The notes beneath the pieces were generated by a model. That model made no database searches, was not told the origin of the DNA, and was given only the letters and a program-made list of their open reading frames with translations. Below are positions 42,477-51,588 of a stretch of 64,000 bases of DNA, in pieces; positions within the stretch are counted from its first letter, which is position 1, and each line of letters opens with the position of its first letter. Made by a program: the position numbers and the translations under genes. Source of the DNA: Armatimonadota bacterium (GTDB lineage Bacteria; Armatimonadota; JAAZEB01); contig JAAZEM010000139.1 in the NCBI GenBank assembly GCA_012512265.1, positions 47,365-111,364 on the forward strand, given 5' to 3'.

Positions 42477-44324
42477 ATGAGGTCTGCGACCGGCGCCGGA
42501 TGGGGCGCGCACGGTGCGAAGCCCTGCAAGAAGGGGAGCTGGTTCCAGCGCATGTTGGGCCGGCTGCGCCTTCTCGTGCTCCCCGAGTCGCACGACTCCG
42601 TCTGGCGCCTGTGGGAGTATACACGCGTCGACCTGCGCCGGATCGTTTTCGGGTGCCTGTGCGGCATCGGATACGTTCTTCTGACGCTCGCGACCGCCTA
42701 TCTGATCAGGGCGATGCTAGGGGCATTGGTGGATGCGAACCCGCGCAAGATCGCGCTCTGCGCCGCCGCGACCCCGCTCCTCTACCTGATCAAGGGATGC
42801 TTTTACTACGGGCAGGTTTACCTCCTCTCGAGTGCCGCCGAACGCCTGGCGCAGCGCCTCCGCAACCGCCTCTACGAGCACATGCAGACGCTCTCCCTCT
42901 CCTTCTTTGAGAACCAGAAGACCGGGGGACTGATGGCCACGATCGCCAGCGATGTGCCGGTGATCCAGCAGACGTTCACGGTTGCTATCCTCGAAGGGGT
43001 GATCGGCCCGGCGATGGTCGTCGGCGGCCTCCTCGTGATGTTCTACATGAACTGGCGGATGGCGATCGTGACGATCGTCTCGCTGGTCGCTATCGGGAGC
43101 GTCATCTCCAAGGCAAGCCTGCGGATGCGCCGGGCGAGCGAGGCGATCCAGAAGAGCATTGGAGCGACATCAGGGTTGGCGACAGAGTCGCTGTCGGCCA
43201 TCCGTGTGGTGCAATCGTTCTGCATGGAGGAGCGCGAGGCGGAGCGCTTCCGTGATGAGAGCCAGCGCACCTACCGCAGCGGAATGCGGATCGTGCGCAT
43301 CAACGGGATCCTCCGGCCCACCATGGAGCTCTTGGGCGCCACTTCGGTGGCGTTCATCCTCTGGTATGGCGGCATGGAGATTGTGCAGGGGCGGCTGACG
43401 GTCGCCGGGGTCACAATGATCTTCTACGTCGCCCTCGAGATCACCAAGGGAATCCAGCAGGTCGGCCGGCTGAGGATGTATGTCGACCGCGTCCACGGCG
43501 CGGCAGAGCGGATCTACACCGTTCTGGACATGCAGCCGGAAGTCCGCAATGCCCCCGACGCTCTCACCCTCGAAGAGGTGCAGGGCGACATTGCCTTCGA
43601 GGATGTCCACTTCGCGTATGCGGATGGCGACCCGGTGCTGCGGGGCGTCAGCTTCAAGGTGCGCCCAGGTGAAGCGCTCGCGGTGGTCGGTCCGAGCGGC
43701 GCGGGGAAGTCCACCATCGCCAATCTGATCCCCCGGTTCTATGACGTGACCTCGGGGAGCGTCCGTGTCGATGGGCATGATGTGCGCGCGATCACGACTC
43801 AATCGCTGCGCGCGCATATCGGTATCGTCGCACAGGAAACCGTGCTCTTTTCGGGCACCATTCGCGAGAATATCGCCTACGGGCGCCCGGATGCCACGGA
43901 AGAGGAGATCATCGAGGCCGCCCGGGCCGCGAACGCGCATGACTTCATCTCGCAGATGCTCCCCGATGGGTATGAGACGGTGGTAGGCGAGCGGGGCGTG
44001 AAGCTCTCGGGCGGGCAGCGCCAGCGCATCGCAATCGCGCGCGCTCTGCTGAAGGATCCCCGCATTTTGATCCTGGACGAGGCCACCTCTGCGCTCGACA
44101 CCGAGTCGGAAGCTCTTGTTCAGGAAGCCCTCGACAAGCTGATGCAGGGGCGCACGACGATTATCATCGCGCACCGCCTCTCCACGGTGCGCAAGGCAGA
44201 CCGGATACTGGTGCTCGCGCAGGGTCGGATTCAGGAGCAGGGCACGCACGCCGATCTGCTTCAGATGAATGGGCTGTATGCCCGGCTCTACGAGGTGGGC
44301 GCCGGGCTGGAAGCGGTGAAGTAA
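42477..44324 (+). CDS. msbA: lipid A export ABC transporter MsbA-like
   Basis: 615 aa half-transporter, membrane part first (~six helices, residues 60-340), then ATPase. Walker A GPSGAGKST, Q-loop VAQETVLF, signature LSGGQRQRIAIARALL, Walker B ILILDEATSALD, H-loop IIAHRLSTV are all intact, so a homodimer with two working sites is expected. GGAGG lies nine bases before the ATG. Position between lpxB and waaA makes core-lipid A flipping the likely job. Confidence 0.92.
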   Translation: MRSATGAGWGAHGAKPCKKGSWFQRMLGRLRLLVLPESHDSVWRLWEYTRVDLRRIVFGCLCGIGYVLLTLATAYLIRAMLGALVDANPRKIALCAAATPLLYLIKGCFYYGQVYLLSSAAERLAQRLRNRLYEHMQTLSLSFFENQKTGGLMATIASDVPVIQQTFTVAILEGVIGPAMVVGGLLVMFYMNWRMAIVTIVSLVAIGSVISKASLRMRRASEAIQKSIGATSGLATESLSAIRVVQSFCMEEREAERFRDESQRTYRSGMRIVRINGILRPTMELLGATSVAFILWYGGMEIVQGRLTVAGVTMIFYVALEITKGIQQVGRLRMYVDRVHGAAERIYTVLDMQPEVRNAPDALTLEEVQGDIAFEDVHFAYADGDPVLRGVSFKVRPGEALAVVGPSGAGKSTIANLIPRFYDVTSGSVRVDGHDVRAITTQSLRAHIGIVAQETVLFSGTIRENIAYGRPDATEEEIIEAARAANAHDFISQMLPDGYETVVGERGVKLSGGQRQRIAIARALLKDPRILILDEATSALDTESEALVQEALDKLMQGRTTIIIAHRLSTVRKADRILVLAQGRIQEQGTHADLLQMNGLYARLYEVGAGLEAVK

Positions 44325-44444
44325 GCGCGCGATAGCGATGAGGTGGCTGATGGATCCTCTAACGGGCCGCCGGGAGCGCCGCGCATCTCCTCTGCATAGA
44401 AGAGCGCCTCGCCGCGGGATCGGGGCGTGAGACAGGAGAGTTCA

Positions 44445-45803
44445 GTGAGTGTAGCGAGACGTTGGCGGGTGATGCATCTGCTCTATAACACGTTGATCAT
44501 CCTTGCGTTGCCCGCGTTGCCCGTCTACTTTGGCTATCGGTGGTTGCGGGGCAAGTCGCGCGAGGGATGGGCGGAGCGGATGGGTTACCTCCCCGTCTTC
44601 ACGGGCGAGCATCCTATCTGGGTGCATGCGGTATCGGCCGGCGAGGCCGTGGCGGCAGAGGCGGTGGTGCGTGCCCTGCGCGAGCGGCTGCCCGACGTGC
44701 CGATCCTCTATACCGCGGGCACGCCGGAGGGCCGGGCGACGGCGCGTAAGCGCATGGGAAGCCTGCTAACCCATGTGGCGTATGCGCCCCACGACCTTCC
44801 CTGGGCGGTGGCCCGCGCCATGGATCGGGTTCGCCCGCGGCTTTACCTGCTGGTAGAGTCGGACCTTTGGCCAAACTTGCTGCAAGCGGCGGCGGTGCGC
44901 GGGGTGCCGGCGATGCTGGCCAATGGCTACATCTCCGAGCGAACGCTCCGGCGCGGCCGTCTGGTGCCTGCGCTCTACCGCTGGATCTTTGGCAATTTGT
45001 GCTCGATCTGCGTGCAGACGGAGGCGGTGCGCCGGCGCGCGTTGGCGCTGCATGCTGTGCCAGAGCGCGTGTGCGTGGTCGGCAACGTGAAGTATGATCA
45101 GGCGACCGCGCCGCTCACTGATGAGCAGGCGAGCCGCTGGCGTGCCCTGTTTCGCTTGCGGCCGGACGAGCCGGTCCTGGTGGCGGGCAGCACCCACCCG
45201 GGCGAAGAGGAGAAGGTCCTCGCGGCCTACTCGGCGATGCGCGCGAGTGGGATCGCGCCGCGTCTTATCCTGGCGCCTCGGCATCCGCAACGTGCCGAGG
45301 AAGTGGAGACACTGGTGCGTCACGCGGGATTTGCCTGTGTGCGCCGGAGCCACCTGGGCGAAGGGGATGGACCCGCGCCAGAGCCGGATGCGGTGATTCT
45401 GCTCGATACCATGGGGGAGCTGGCCGGCGTCTTCTCGCTTGCCACAGTAGTTTTCCTGGGGGGCAGCCTGGTGCCGGTGGGCGGGCACGACATTCTGCAG
45501 CCCCTGATCGCCGGAAAGCCGGTCCTGCTCGGCCCCTACACTCATCGCCAGCGGGAGATCGTGGAGGACGCCCTGGATGCCGGGGTGGTGTGGGTCGTTA
45601 CCACTCCTCAAGAGTTGGCACGTCGGTCGCTTGAACTGATGAAGGACGCCGGTAGTGGCGACGGTTATGCGGCGAACGCAGTCAGCTTCGTATCAGGCCG
45701 ACGCGGTGCTTCCCAGCGCTGCGCGGAGGAGGCGGCGCGTCTTTTGGGAGAGATGCAGCCGTTACGCACCCATGGGGTTGGGAAGGCGGTCGGTAAGAGT
45801 TGA
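44445..45803 (+). CDS. waaA: 3-deoxy-D-manno-octulosonic acid (Kdo) transferase
   Basis: Attaches Kdo to lipid A precursor. I choose the GTG at 44445 because AGGAG lies six bases upstream; the track start (44427) and the ATG at 44472 are alternatives. One N-terminal membrane anchor (~LLYNTLIILALPALPVYFGY), WVHAVSAGEAVAA with the catalytic Glu, LVESDLWPNLL, and the donor-binding GSTHPGEEEKVL and GGSLVPVGGHDILQP. About 452 aa. Stop overlaps the possible TTG start of lpxK. Confidence 0.93.
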   Translation: MSVARRWRVMHLLYNTLIILALPALPVYFGYRWLRGKSREGWAERMGYLPVFTGEHPIWVHAVSAGEAVAAEAVVRALRERLPDVPILYTAGTPEGRATARKRMGSLLTHVAYAPHDLPWAVARAMDRVRPRLYLLVESDLWPNLLQAAAVRGVPAMLANGYISERTLRRGRLVPALYRWIFGNLCSICVQTEAVRRRALALHAVPERVCVVGNVKYDQATAPLTDEQASRWRALFRLRPDEPVLVAGSTHPGEEEKVLAAYSAMRASGIAPRLILAPRHPQRAEEVETLVRHAGFACVRRSHLGEGDGPAPEPDAVILLDTMGELAGVFSLATVVFLGGSLVPVGGHDILQPLIAGKPVLLGPYTHRQREIVEDALDAGVVWVVTTPQELARRSLELMKDAGSGDGYAANAVSFVSGRRGASQRCAEEAARLLGEMQPLRTHGVGKAVGKS

Positions 45804-45847
45804 GAGGCGAGGTCAGCGCTGGATGCGAGAACAGGGAGCGCCTGGCG

Positions 45848-47068
45848 GTGCGTTTCCCATTTTCTGCTTCTCTCCCGACGCCTTACTTGCTGCGCGTCGC
45901 CGATGGGGAGGCCACGGGTCCGCTCGCGTTCGGGATCCGCGCCGGGCTGCGCGCCCTCTCCTGGCTCTATCTGGCCGGCGTCGGTGCCTCGGTGCTGGCG
46001 CATCGATCGGGGCTACTTCGCTGCGAGCGCGCGCCTTGCCCGGTGATCGGCGTTGGAAATCTCACCGTTGGGGGAACGGGCAAGAGCACGGCGACCGCTG
46101 AGTTCGCCCGCTGGCTACTGGAAGCCGGTCTCCGCCCCGCCGTGCTCAGCCGGGGCTATGGGGTGCAGGGCAGCCCGCCGGTGCGCGTCGTCTCGGATGG
46201 CAAAAACGTCTTGCTGGGCCCGGAGGAGGGGGGCGACGAGCCGGTGATGCTGGCGCATCACCTGGCCGGAGTTCCCGTGCTCATCGGTCGGCGCAGGCCG
46301 CACACCGCGCGCGCGGCCGTCGAGCGCTTCTCTGCCGACGCCTGCCTGCTGGATGATGGCTTCCAGGTATGGAACCTGCGTAAGGATCTGGAAGTCGTCC
46401 TCCTGGATAGCCGCCGCCCCTTCGATAACGGCTATGTGCTCCCTCGCGGCATGTTGCGCGAGCCGCCGTCGCATCTGGGTCGTGCGGATGCCGTGGTACT
46501 GATGGAACCGGATCGGGTGGAGCGGGAGGCGCTGGCACGTCTGCGTAAGCAGGTGGAGGCGCTCGCGCCCGGGGCGCTTGTTGCCGAAGCCGGCCGTGTT
46601 CCAGAACGCCTCTGGGATCTTGCCACAGGCCAGGATTACCCCCTCTCTGCCCTGAACGGCCTTCCCATCGTGGCCCTTTCCGCCATTGGCAACCCGCAGG
46701 GCTTTGAGGACCTGCTGGGCAGTTTGGGCGCGCGAATCTATCCTGCGCGCCTGCCGGACCACCATCCGTATACCCCCGATGATGTGGAGTGGGTCCAGCG
46801 CCTGGCGAAGCAGAAAGGCGCCGCCGCCATCATTACGACGGAGAAGGACGCGGTGAAGCTCGATGAATGCGGCGGGGCGCGAGGCCGCCGGGGCGAGGCG
46901 GGCGCCTGGGGCAGGGCGCTGGCCACGGAGGCTTCCCAGGAGAGCGTGATTTCGGCGGCTCCCGATGGGAAGGCCCCGGTGCTGGTCTTCTCCGTCCGCT
47001 TGCGCTTTACCGCGGGCGGCGACGCGCTGCGCGAGCGCGTGCTGGCGACCGTGAGGGAGAAGCGTTGA
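45848..47068 (+). CDS. lpxK: tetraacyldisaccharide 4'-kinase LpxK
   Basis: Phosphorylates the lipid A disaccharide at 4'. P-loop GVGNLTVGGTGKSTATAEF, then LSRGYG, GDEPVMLAHHLAGVPVLIG, DDGFQ, and the late TTEKDAVKL motif. I prefer the GTG at 45848, giving MRFPFSASLPTPYLLRVADGE; a TTG at 45800 overlapping the waaA stop is the longer option. A Gly/Arg/Ala-rich insert sits near the C-terminus (GGARGRRGEAGAWGRA). About 406 aa. Confidence 0.93.
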   Translation: MRFPFSASLPTPYLLRVADGEATGPLAFGIRAGLRALSWLYLAGVGASVLAHRSGLLRCERAPCPVIGVGNLTVGGTGKSTATAEFARWLLEAGLRPAVLSRGYGVQGSPPVRVVSDGKNVLLGPEEGGDEPVMLAHHLAGVPVLIGRRRPHTARAAVERFSADACLLDDGFQVWNLRKDLEVVLLDSRRPFDNGYVLPRGMLREPPSHLGRADAVVLMEPDRVEREALARLRKQVEALAPGALVAEAGRVPERLWDLATGQDYPLSALNGLPIVALSAIGNPQGFEDLLGSLGARIYPARLPDHHPYTPDDVEWVQRLAKQKGAAAIITTEKDAVKLDECGGARGRRGEAGAWGRALATEASQESVISAAPDGKAPVLVFSVRLRFTAGGDALRERVLATVREKR

Positions 47069-48132
47069 ATACGCGTTTCGGAAAACGGTTGAAGATGAAG
47101 GAGCCGCGCCGGATTCTGGTCGTGAAGATGAGCTCTATCGGGGATGTGCTCTTCGCGACGCCCGTCTCGCGAGCCCTGCGCGAGGCGTTTCCGAAGGCGC
47201 ACATCGCCTGGGCGGTGGACCGGCGGTGCGCGCCAGTCGTCGAGGGGAATCCCTACCTCGATGAACTGGTGGTGATGCAGCGCGACTCCGGGCGGGTGAG
47301 AGATCTGCTTGGCTACTGGCACACCACGCGCGCCTATCCGGCCTTCGATTGGGCGCTCGACCTGCACGGCCTGGCGCGCAGCGCGCTCGTCATGTGGGCC
47401 TCGCGCGCACCGTTCCGCGCCGGGCTGGCCGGCACGCGCGAGGGAAGCCGGTTCTCCTATAATCACATCGTGAGCGTGCCGGATGCCGGCGTACATCGCG
47501 TGGACTACTATGCGTCGTTCCTCGAGGCGCTTGGGATCCCCGTGCCCCATCGTGAGATGCTGTTCTACACCTTGCCCGAGCACGCGGAGGAAGCCCAGGC
47601 GTTGCTGAGCGAGCTCGCGCCCGGCCACGGCCCGCTCGTGGTCGTCTCGCTCACTGCCGGCAGGATGCAGAAGTGCTGGATGCCGGAGCGATTTGGCGCG
47701 GTGGCCGACCGGCTGATCGAGCGCCACGGCTGTCGCGTCGCCGTGATCGGGAGCAAGACCGACCGGCCGTACGTGGAGCAGATGAAAGCAGCGATGTCGC
47801 ACGCTCCTGCCGACCTGTGCGGGCGCATCGGCCTGAAAACCCTGGGCGAAGTGCTTCGGGCGGCCAATCTCTTCCTCAGCGCCGACACGGGCCCGATGCA
47901 CATCGCTGCCGCGATGAAGACGCCGGTGGTGGCGCTTTTTGGTCCCACCGAGCCGGAGCTTTACGGCCCGTGGCGGACGGATTCCACCGTGATCCGCAAG
48001 CACTGCCGGTGCGCACCGCGCTGGCGCCATCCCGTATGCGAGGACCGCGAGTGCATGCGCGCCATTACCGTTGACGAGGTCGAAGAAGCCGTCGTTGCAC
48101 TGCTCGTTCGCACCGGCGCGCTGGTGGGGTAG
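47065..48132 (+). CDS. glycosyltransferase family 9 (heptosyltransferase-like)
   Basis: 355 aa from the TTG at 47065, which overlaps the lpxK stop (TTGA) and has GGGAG upstream; the ATG at 47095 is the alternative. ILVVKMSSIGDVLFATPVSRAL is the family N-terminus; FSADTGPMHIAAAMKTPVVALFGPTEP, written here as LFLSADTGPMHIAAA plus the rest, is the ADP-heptose-binding region. Last gene of the lipid A operon, so addition of an inner-core sugar is the likely role. Heptose synthesis genes are not in the window. Confidence 0.9.
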   Translation: MNTRFGKRLKMKEPRRILVVKMSSIGDVLFATPVSRALREAFPKAHIAWAVDRRCAPVVEGNPYLDELVVMQRDSGRVRDLLGYWHTTRAYPAFDWALDLHGLARSALVMWASRAPFRAGLAGTREGSRFSYNHIVSVPDAGVHRVDYYASFLEALGIPVPHREMLFYTLPEHAEEAQALLSELAPGHGPLVVVSLTAGRMQKCWMPERFGAVADRLIERHGCRVAVIGSKTDRPYVEQMKAAMSHAPADLCGRIGLKTLGEVLRAANLFLSADTGPMHIAAAMKTPVVALFGPTEPELYGPWRTDSTVIRKHCRCAPRWRHPVCEDRECMRAITVDEVEEAVVALLVRTGALVG

Positions 48133-48248
48133 CCCTCGGACAGCTCGCTACCCGGGTTAGTCTCGAAGGGCTCCCGCGCTGTCTTTCGTGCGGGGGGCAT
48201 TCAGTCGGCCTGGACCAGCTCGCTCAGCTGGTTCCATCTGAAAGACGG

Positions 48249-48653
48249 GTGCCGCCGGCGGGTAGCTTTGGTGGGTCAACGGGTAACCCCAGCGGACCTG
48301 CATCAGGCGGGTTCGGCGGGCCAGTGAGTGGCTTCGGAGGATCGCCCCCGCAGCCGTCCTACCACCGCCCTGCATCGCAGCGATCGCACGGAGACCTAAT
48401 CCAGGTACGCCCTGGAACCCACTCGCCCGTCAAGGCGCTGCTCCTCAGTCTCTTGTGTTGCTGTATCTTGGGACAGGTCTACAACAAGCAACTTCTAAAG
48501 GCGATTGTGCTATTCGTTGCCGTTACGGTACTTGGGTTCGCGACCAACGGCGCGATAGTGCTCGCGGCCTATATTCTGTTGCCGCTCGATGCCTACTTCG
48601 TGGCGGCACGCCTCAATCGGGGCGAAGCTGTTAGCCAGTGGCAGTGGTTCTGA
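48249..48653 (+). CDS. small membrane protein with Gly/Pro-rich N-terminus
   Basis: 134 aa from a GTG; the exact start is uncertain. Residues 1-50 are low complexity (GGSTGNPSGPASGGFGG), then two to three hydrophobic segments: ALLLSLLCCCILGQVYN, AIVLFVAVTVLGFA, IVLAAYILLPLDAY. The pattern resembles TM2-type proteins. No function assigned. Confidence 0.6.
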   Translation: MPPAGSFGGSTGNPSGPASGGFGGPVSGFGGSPPQPSYHRPASQRSHGDLIQVRPGTHSPVKALLLSLLCCCILGQVYNKQLLKAIVLFVAVTVLGFATNGAIVLAAYILLPLDAYFVAARLNRGEAVSQWQWF

Positions 48654-48811
48654 CAAGCGCGAGAGAGTGCAGGAGTCGGGTGCGCAGCGGTCGCGAGCTG
48701 TGCATGCGTGGATAGGACCTACGAGTGCTGCCCCCGCTCGGGTTTGGTGGATAGCACTAGCCGGGCTCTCGCACCCCTGCCGTCGTCGGTTTCCTCTCGT
48801 GATCCGTTTTG

Positions 48812-48820
48812 TGGTATAAT
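48812..48820 (+). promoter_or_regulatory. extended -10 promoter of ABC exporter gene
   Basis: TGGTATAAT, perfect -10 with TG extension, ~125 bp upstream of the GTG at 48946. No good -35. The 48654-48945 gap holds nothing else I can support. Confidence 0.6.
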
Positions 48821-48945
48821 GCTCTCGCGCCAGGCATGAATTCTCTTGGGATGCGACGGCGTTGCGCTCGCATGGCGCGATGCAAGGGGGCGAGTACCGC
48901 ACCCTAACACTCTGATTACGGGATTGGACACGATCACTGGACGGC

Positions 48946-50766
48946 GTGAAGAAAGCGACTCTTGCCCGCGGCCTGCCGGCCGGGCTTCGTGCGACCGTTG
49001 AGCCCCTGAAGCGCCTGCTCCCCTACCTGGGGAAGCACCGCGGAGTGGCCGCGGCGGCGCTCATCTGCTCCGTGCTCAGCCAGGGGGCGACTCTCATCGG
49101 ACCGAAGATCCTCCAGCAGATCGTGGCCGTGGTCCTCGAAGCCGGGCAGCGCGACCAGCTCCCCTTGCTCGCGGGCGCCATCGTGGCTGTGGCCGCTATC
49201 AAAGGCGCGCTCTCCTTCGCCGAGATCGTTCTTGGCGCGCGCGCCGGCCTCTCGGTGGTCACCTCTATGCGCGCCGACCTCTATGCCCACCTCACGCGCC
49301 TCTCCTTCGGCTACTTCGACCGGGTGCGCACCGGCCAGCTCCTCTCGCGGATCACCAGCGACCTGGAGCCGGTCGGCGGGTTCTGCACCTGGGGTTTCCG
49401 GATGATCTTCCGGAGCGTCATCCTCTTCGCCGGCGTGCTGGCCGTCTGCATATGGATGAACCCGCGGCTGGCGCTTCTCTCGCTGTCGACGATGCCGCTG
49501 CTGACGGCGACGGCCTACTTCGTGGGCGAGCGGATCCGGCCCGCTTTCGAGCGAGCGCGCGAGCAGCTGGGCGTGGTGACGACGCGGCTCCAGGAGAACC
49601 TCTCCGGCATCCGCATTGTCAAGCTCTACGTGCGCGAGCCCCTGGAGCGCGAGCGATACAGGGCGGCCTCCGAGGTGTTGCGCGATCGAAACTACGAGGC
49701 GCAGCGGATCGATGCCGCCTACTACCCGCTGACCGGTTTCTGGGCCGGGCTGAGCGGCCTGCTCGTTCTCTGGATCGGCGGGATGGAGGTCCTGCACGGC
49801 CGGCTCACGCTTCCGGAATATGTCGCGTTCGAGGCTTACCTGCTGCTGCTCCTCCTCCCGATGCGCATGCTCGGCTACATGGTCTCCGGGATGCAGCGCG
49901 CGGCTGCGGCGATCAACCGGCTCACCGCCATCCTCGACGAAGTTCCCGATGTGCGCGACCCGGAGCGTCCGGTCCGCCTGGGCCGCATCGAGGGCGCCGT
50001 CCGCTTCGAGAACGTCACCTTTGGCTACACCCGCGACACGCCCGTCCTGCGTGGCGTGAGCTTCAGCGTCCGCCCGGGCGAGACGGTTGGCATCCTGGGC
50101 GCGACCGGCTCCGGCAAGAGCACGCTCGTGGCGCTTATCCCGCGCTTCTACGACCCGCAAGAAGGCGTGGTCCGCATCGATGGCCATGACGTGCGCGCGC
50201 TCGACCGGCGCGAGTTGCGCCGGCAGATCGGGATCGTCTTCCAGGAGAGCTTCCTCTTCACCGGCACCATCCGCGAGAATATCGCCTTCGGCCACCCGGA
50301 TGCGACGGACGCGGAGGTGGAAGAGGCCGCCCGGAAGGCTGATATCCATGACTTCGTCGCATCCCTGGAGCTTGGCTACCAGACGCCCGTTGGCGAGCGC
50401 GGGCTGACGCTATCCGGCGGCCAGCAGCAGCGCGTCGCCCTCGCGCGCGCCTTGCTCACCGACCCGCGCATCCTCATCCTGGATGATTGCACCTCGAGCC
50501 TCGACACGCGCACCGAGCACCGCATCCAGACGCGCCTGGCCTCCTACATGGCGGGGCGCACTACCTTCATCATCGCCCAGCGCGCCTCTTCCGTGGCACG
50601 CGCCGACCGAATCTTCGTCCTCGAAAACGGCGCCATCGTTGAGGAAGGCGCGCCTGACGATCTCCTGCGGAATCCGGAGAGCCTCTTCGCCCGCCTCTAC
50701 CAGCTGCAAGAGCAGGCGGGAAGCCGCGCCGGCGAATCCGGTTTGCCTGCGCCCGCCTCCGGGTAA
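48946..50766 (+). CDS. ABC exporter half-transporter with degenerate ATPase site
   Basis: 606 aa; six-helix membrane domain (~25-320), then ATPase. Walker [11 protein letters not shown]-loop VFQESFLF and signature [16 protein letters not shown] are normal. Walker B reads [12 protein letters not shown], with Asp in place of the catalytic Glu, and the H-loop reads IIAQRASSV, with Gln in place of His. Both changes are typical of the weak half of heterodimeric exporters. No partner gene is adjacent. The start is a GTG; substrate unknown. Confidence 0.88.
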   Translation: MKKATLARGLPAGLRATVEPLKRLLPYLGKHRGVAAAALICSVLSQGATLIGPKILQQIVAVVLEAGQRDQLPLLAGAIVAVAAIKGALSFAEIVLGARAGLSVVTSMRADLYAHLTRLSFGYFDRVRTGQLLSRITSDLEPVGGFCTWGFRMIFRSVILFAGVLAVCIWMNPRLALLSLSTMPLLTATAYFVGERIRPAFERAREQLGVVTTRLQENLSGIRIVKLYVREPLERERYRAASEVLRDRNYEAQRIDAAYYPLTGFWAGLSGLLVLWIGGMEVLHGRLTLPEYVAFEAYLLLLLLPMRMLGYMVSGMQRAAAAINRLTAILDEVPDVRDPERPVRLGRIEGAVRFENVTFGYTRDTPVLRGVSFSVRPGETVGILGATGSGKSTLVALIPRFYDPQEGVVRIDGHDVRALDRRELRRQIGIVFQESFLFTGTIRENIAFGHPDATDAEVEEAARKADIHDFVASLELGYQTPVGERGLTLSGGQQQRVALARALLTDPRILILDDCTSSLDTRTEHRIQTRLASYMAGRTTFIIAQRASSVARADRIFVLENGAIVEEGAPDDLLRNPESLFARLYQLQEQAGSRAGESGLPAPASG

Positions 50767-50798
50767 GTCTACCAAGAATACCCCTCGGAGGTGGAGCG

Positions 50799-51437
50799 TT
50801 GACCGAGGCACACCATCCTTCCCTCGATACGGGCCTCATCGAGAGCCTGACCGACCTGGAGCGCGCGAGAGAGATTGCCGCCGGCTGCGTGCGGTGCCCG
50901 CTGAAGGAGACGCGCACCCTGGTGGTCTTTGGCGAAGGCAATCCAGGGGCCAGCCTGATGCTTGTCGGTGAAGGCCCCGGTGAGGAAGAGGACGCGCGGG
51001 GCCGGCCCTTCGTGGGGCGTGCCGGACAGCTCCTGGATAGTGCACTCGCGGAGGCGGGGATCCCGCGCGACGCGGTGTGGGTGACGAACACGGTGCGCTG
51101 CCGGCCGACGAAGATTGAGGCCGGGCGGGTAGCCAACCGGCCGCCGCGTGTCGGGGAGATCCGCGCGTGTGCCGTCTGGATGGAGACGGAGCTGCGTCTC
51201 GTTGCCCCGCGCGTTGTTGTCTGTCTCGGCGCGGTCGCCGCCAAGGCGCTCATCGGCAAGGAGTTTCGCCTCACCCAGGAGCGTGGCCAGCTCTTCCCCG
51301 GACCGGCGGGCACGGAGGCCGTGGCGACGCTCCACCCCTCCTACATCATCCGCCAGCGCGACTCGGAATCGCGCGCGCGGGCGCGGGAGATGCTCGTGGA
51401 GGACCTGCGCCTGGCGATCCGCCGAGCAGGCGCGTAG
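50799..51437 (+). CDS. udg: type 4 (iron-sulfur) uracil-DNA glycosylase
   Basis: 212 aa from a TTG with GGAGGTGGAG upstream. GEGPGEEEDARGRPFVGRAG is the uracil-binding and catalytic block of family 4; HPSYIIR is the second catalytic motif. Iron-sulfur cysteines C30 and C33 (CVRCPL) and a later CRP are present. Removes uracil from DNA after cytosine deamination. Confidence 0.94.
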   Translation: MTEAHHPSLDTGLIESLTDLERAREIAAGCVRCPLKETRTLVVFGEGNPGASLMLVGEGPGEEEDARGRPFVGRAGQLLDSALAEAGIPRDAVWVTNTVRCRPTKIEAGRVANRPPRVGEIRACAVWMETELRLVAPRVVVCLGAVAAKALIGKEFRLTQERGQLFPGPAGTEAVATLHPSYIIRQRDSESRARAREMLVEDLRLAIRRAGA

Positions 51438-51588
51438 CGGTCCACACGCCAGCGGCCAGTCGGTTGATCCCCACCGGCTGAGGCCGGCGGCGCCGCGGCC
51501 GGCGCAGGAGGAACGGCCTGAGAGCGGCGCGAATCGGTGATTGCGAGCACGCCACGCAGGTGGCTGCAGGCAGAGGATGAGAGGAGCG

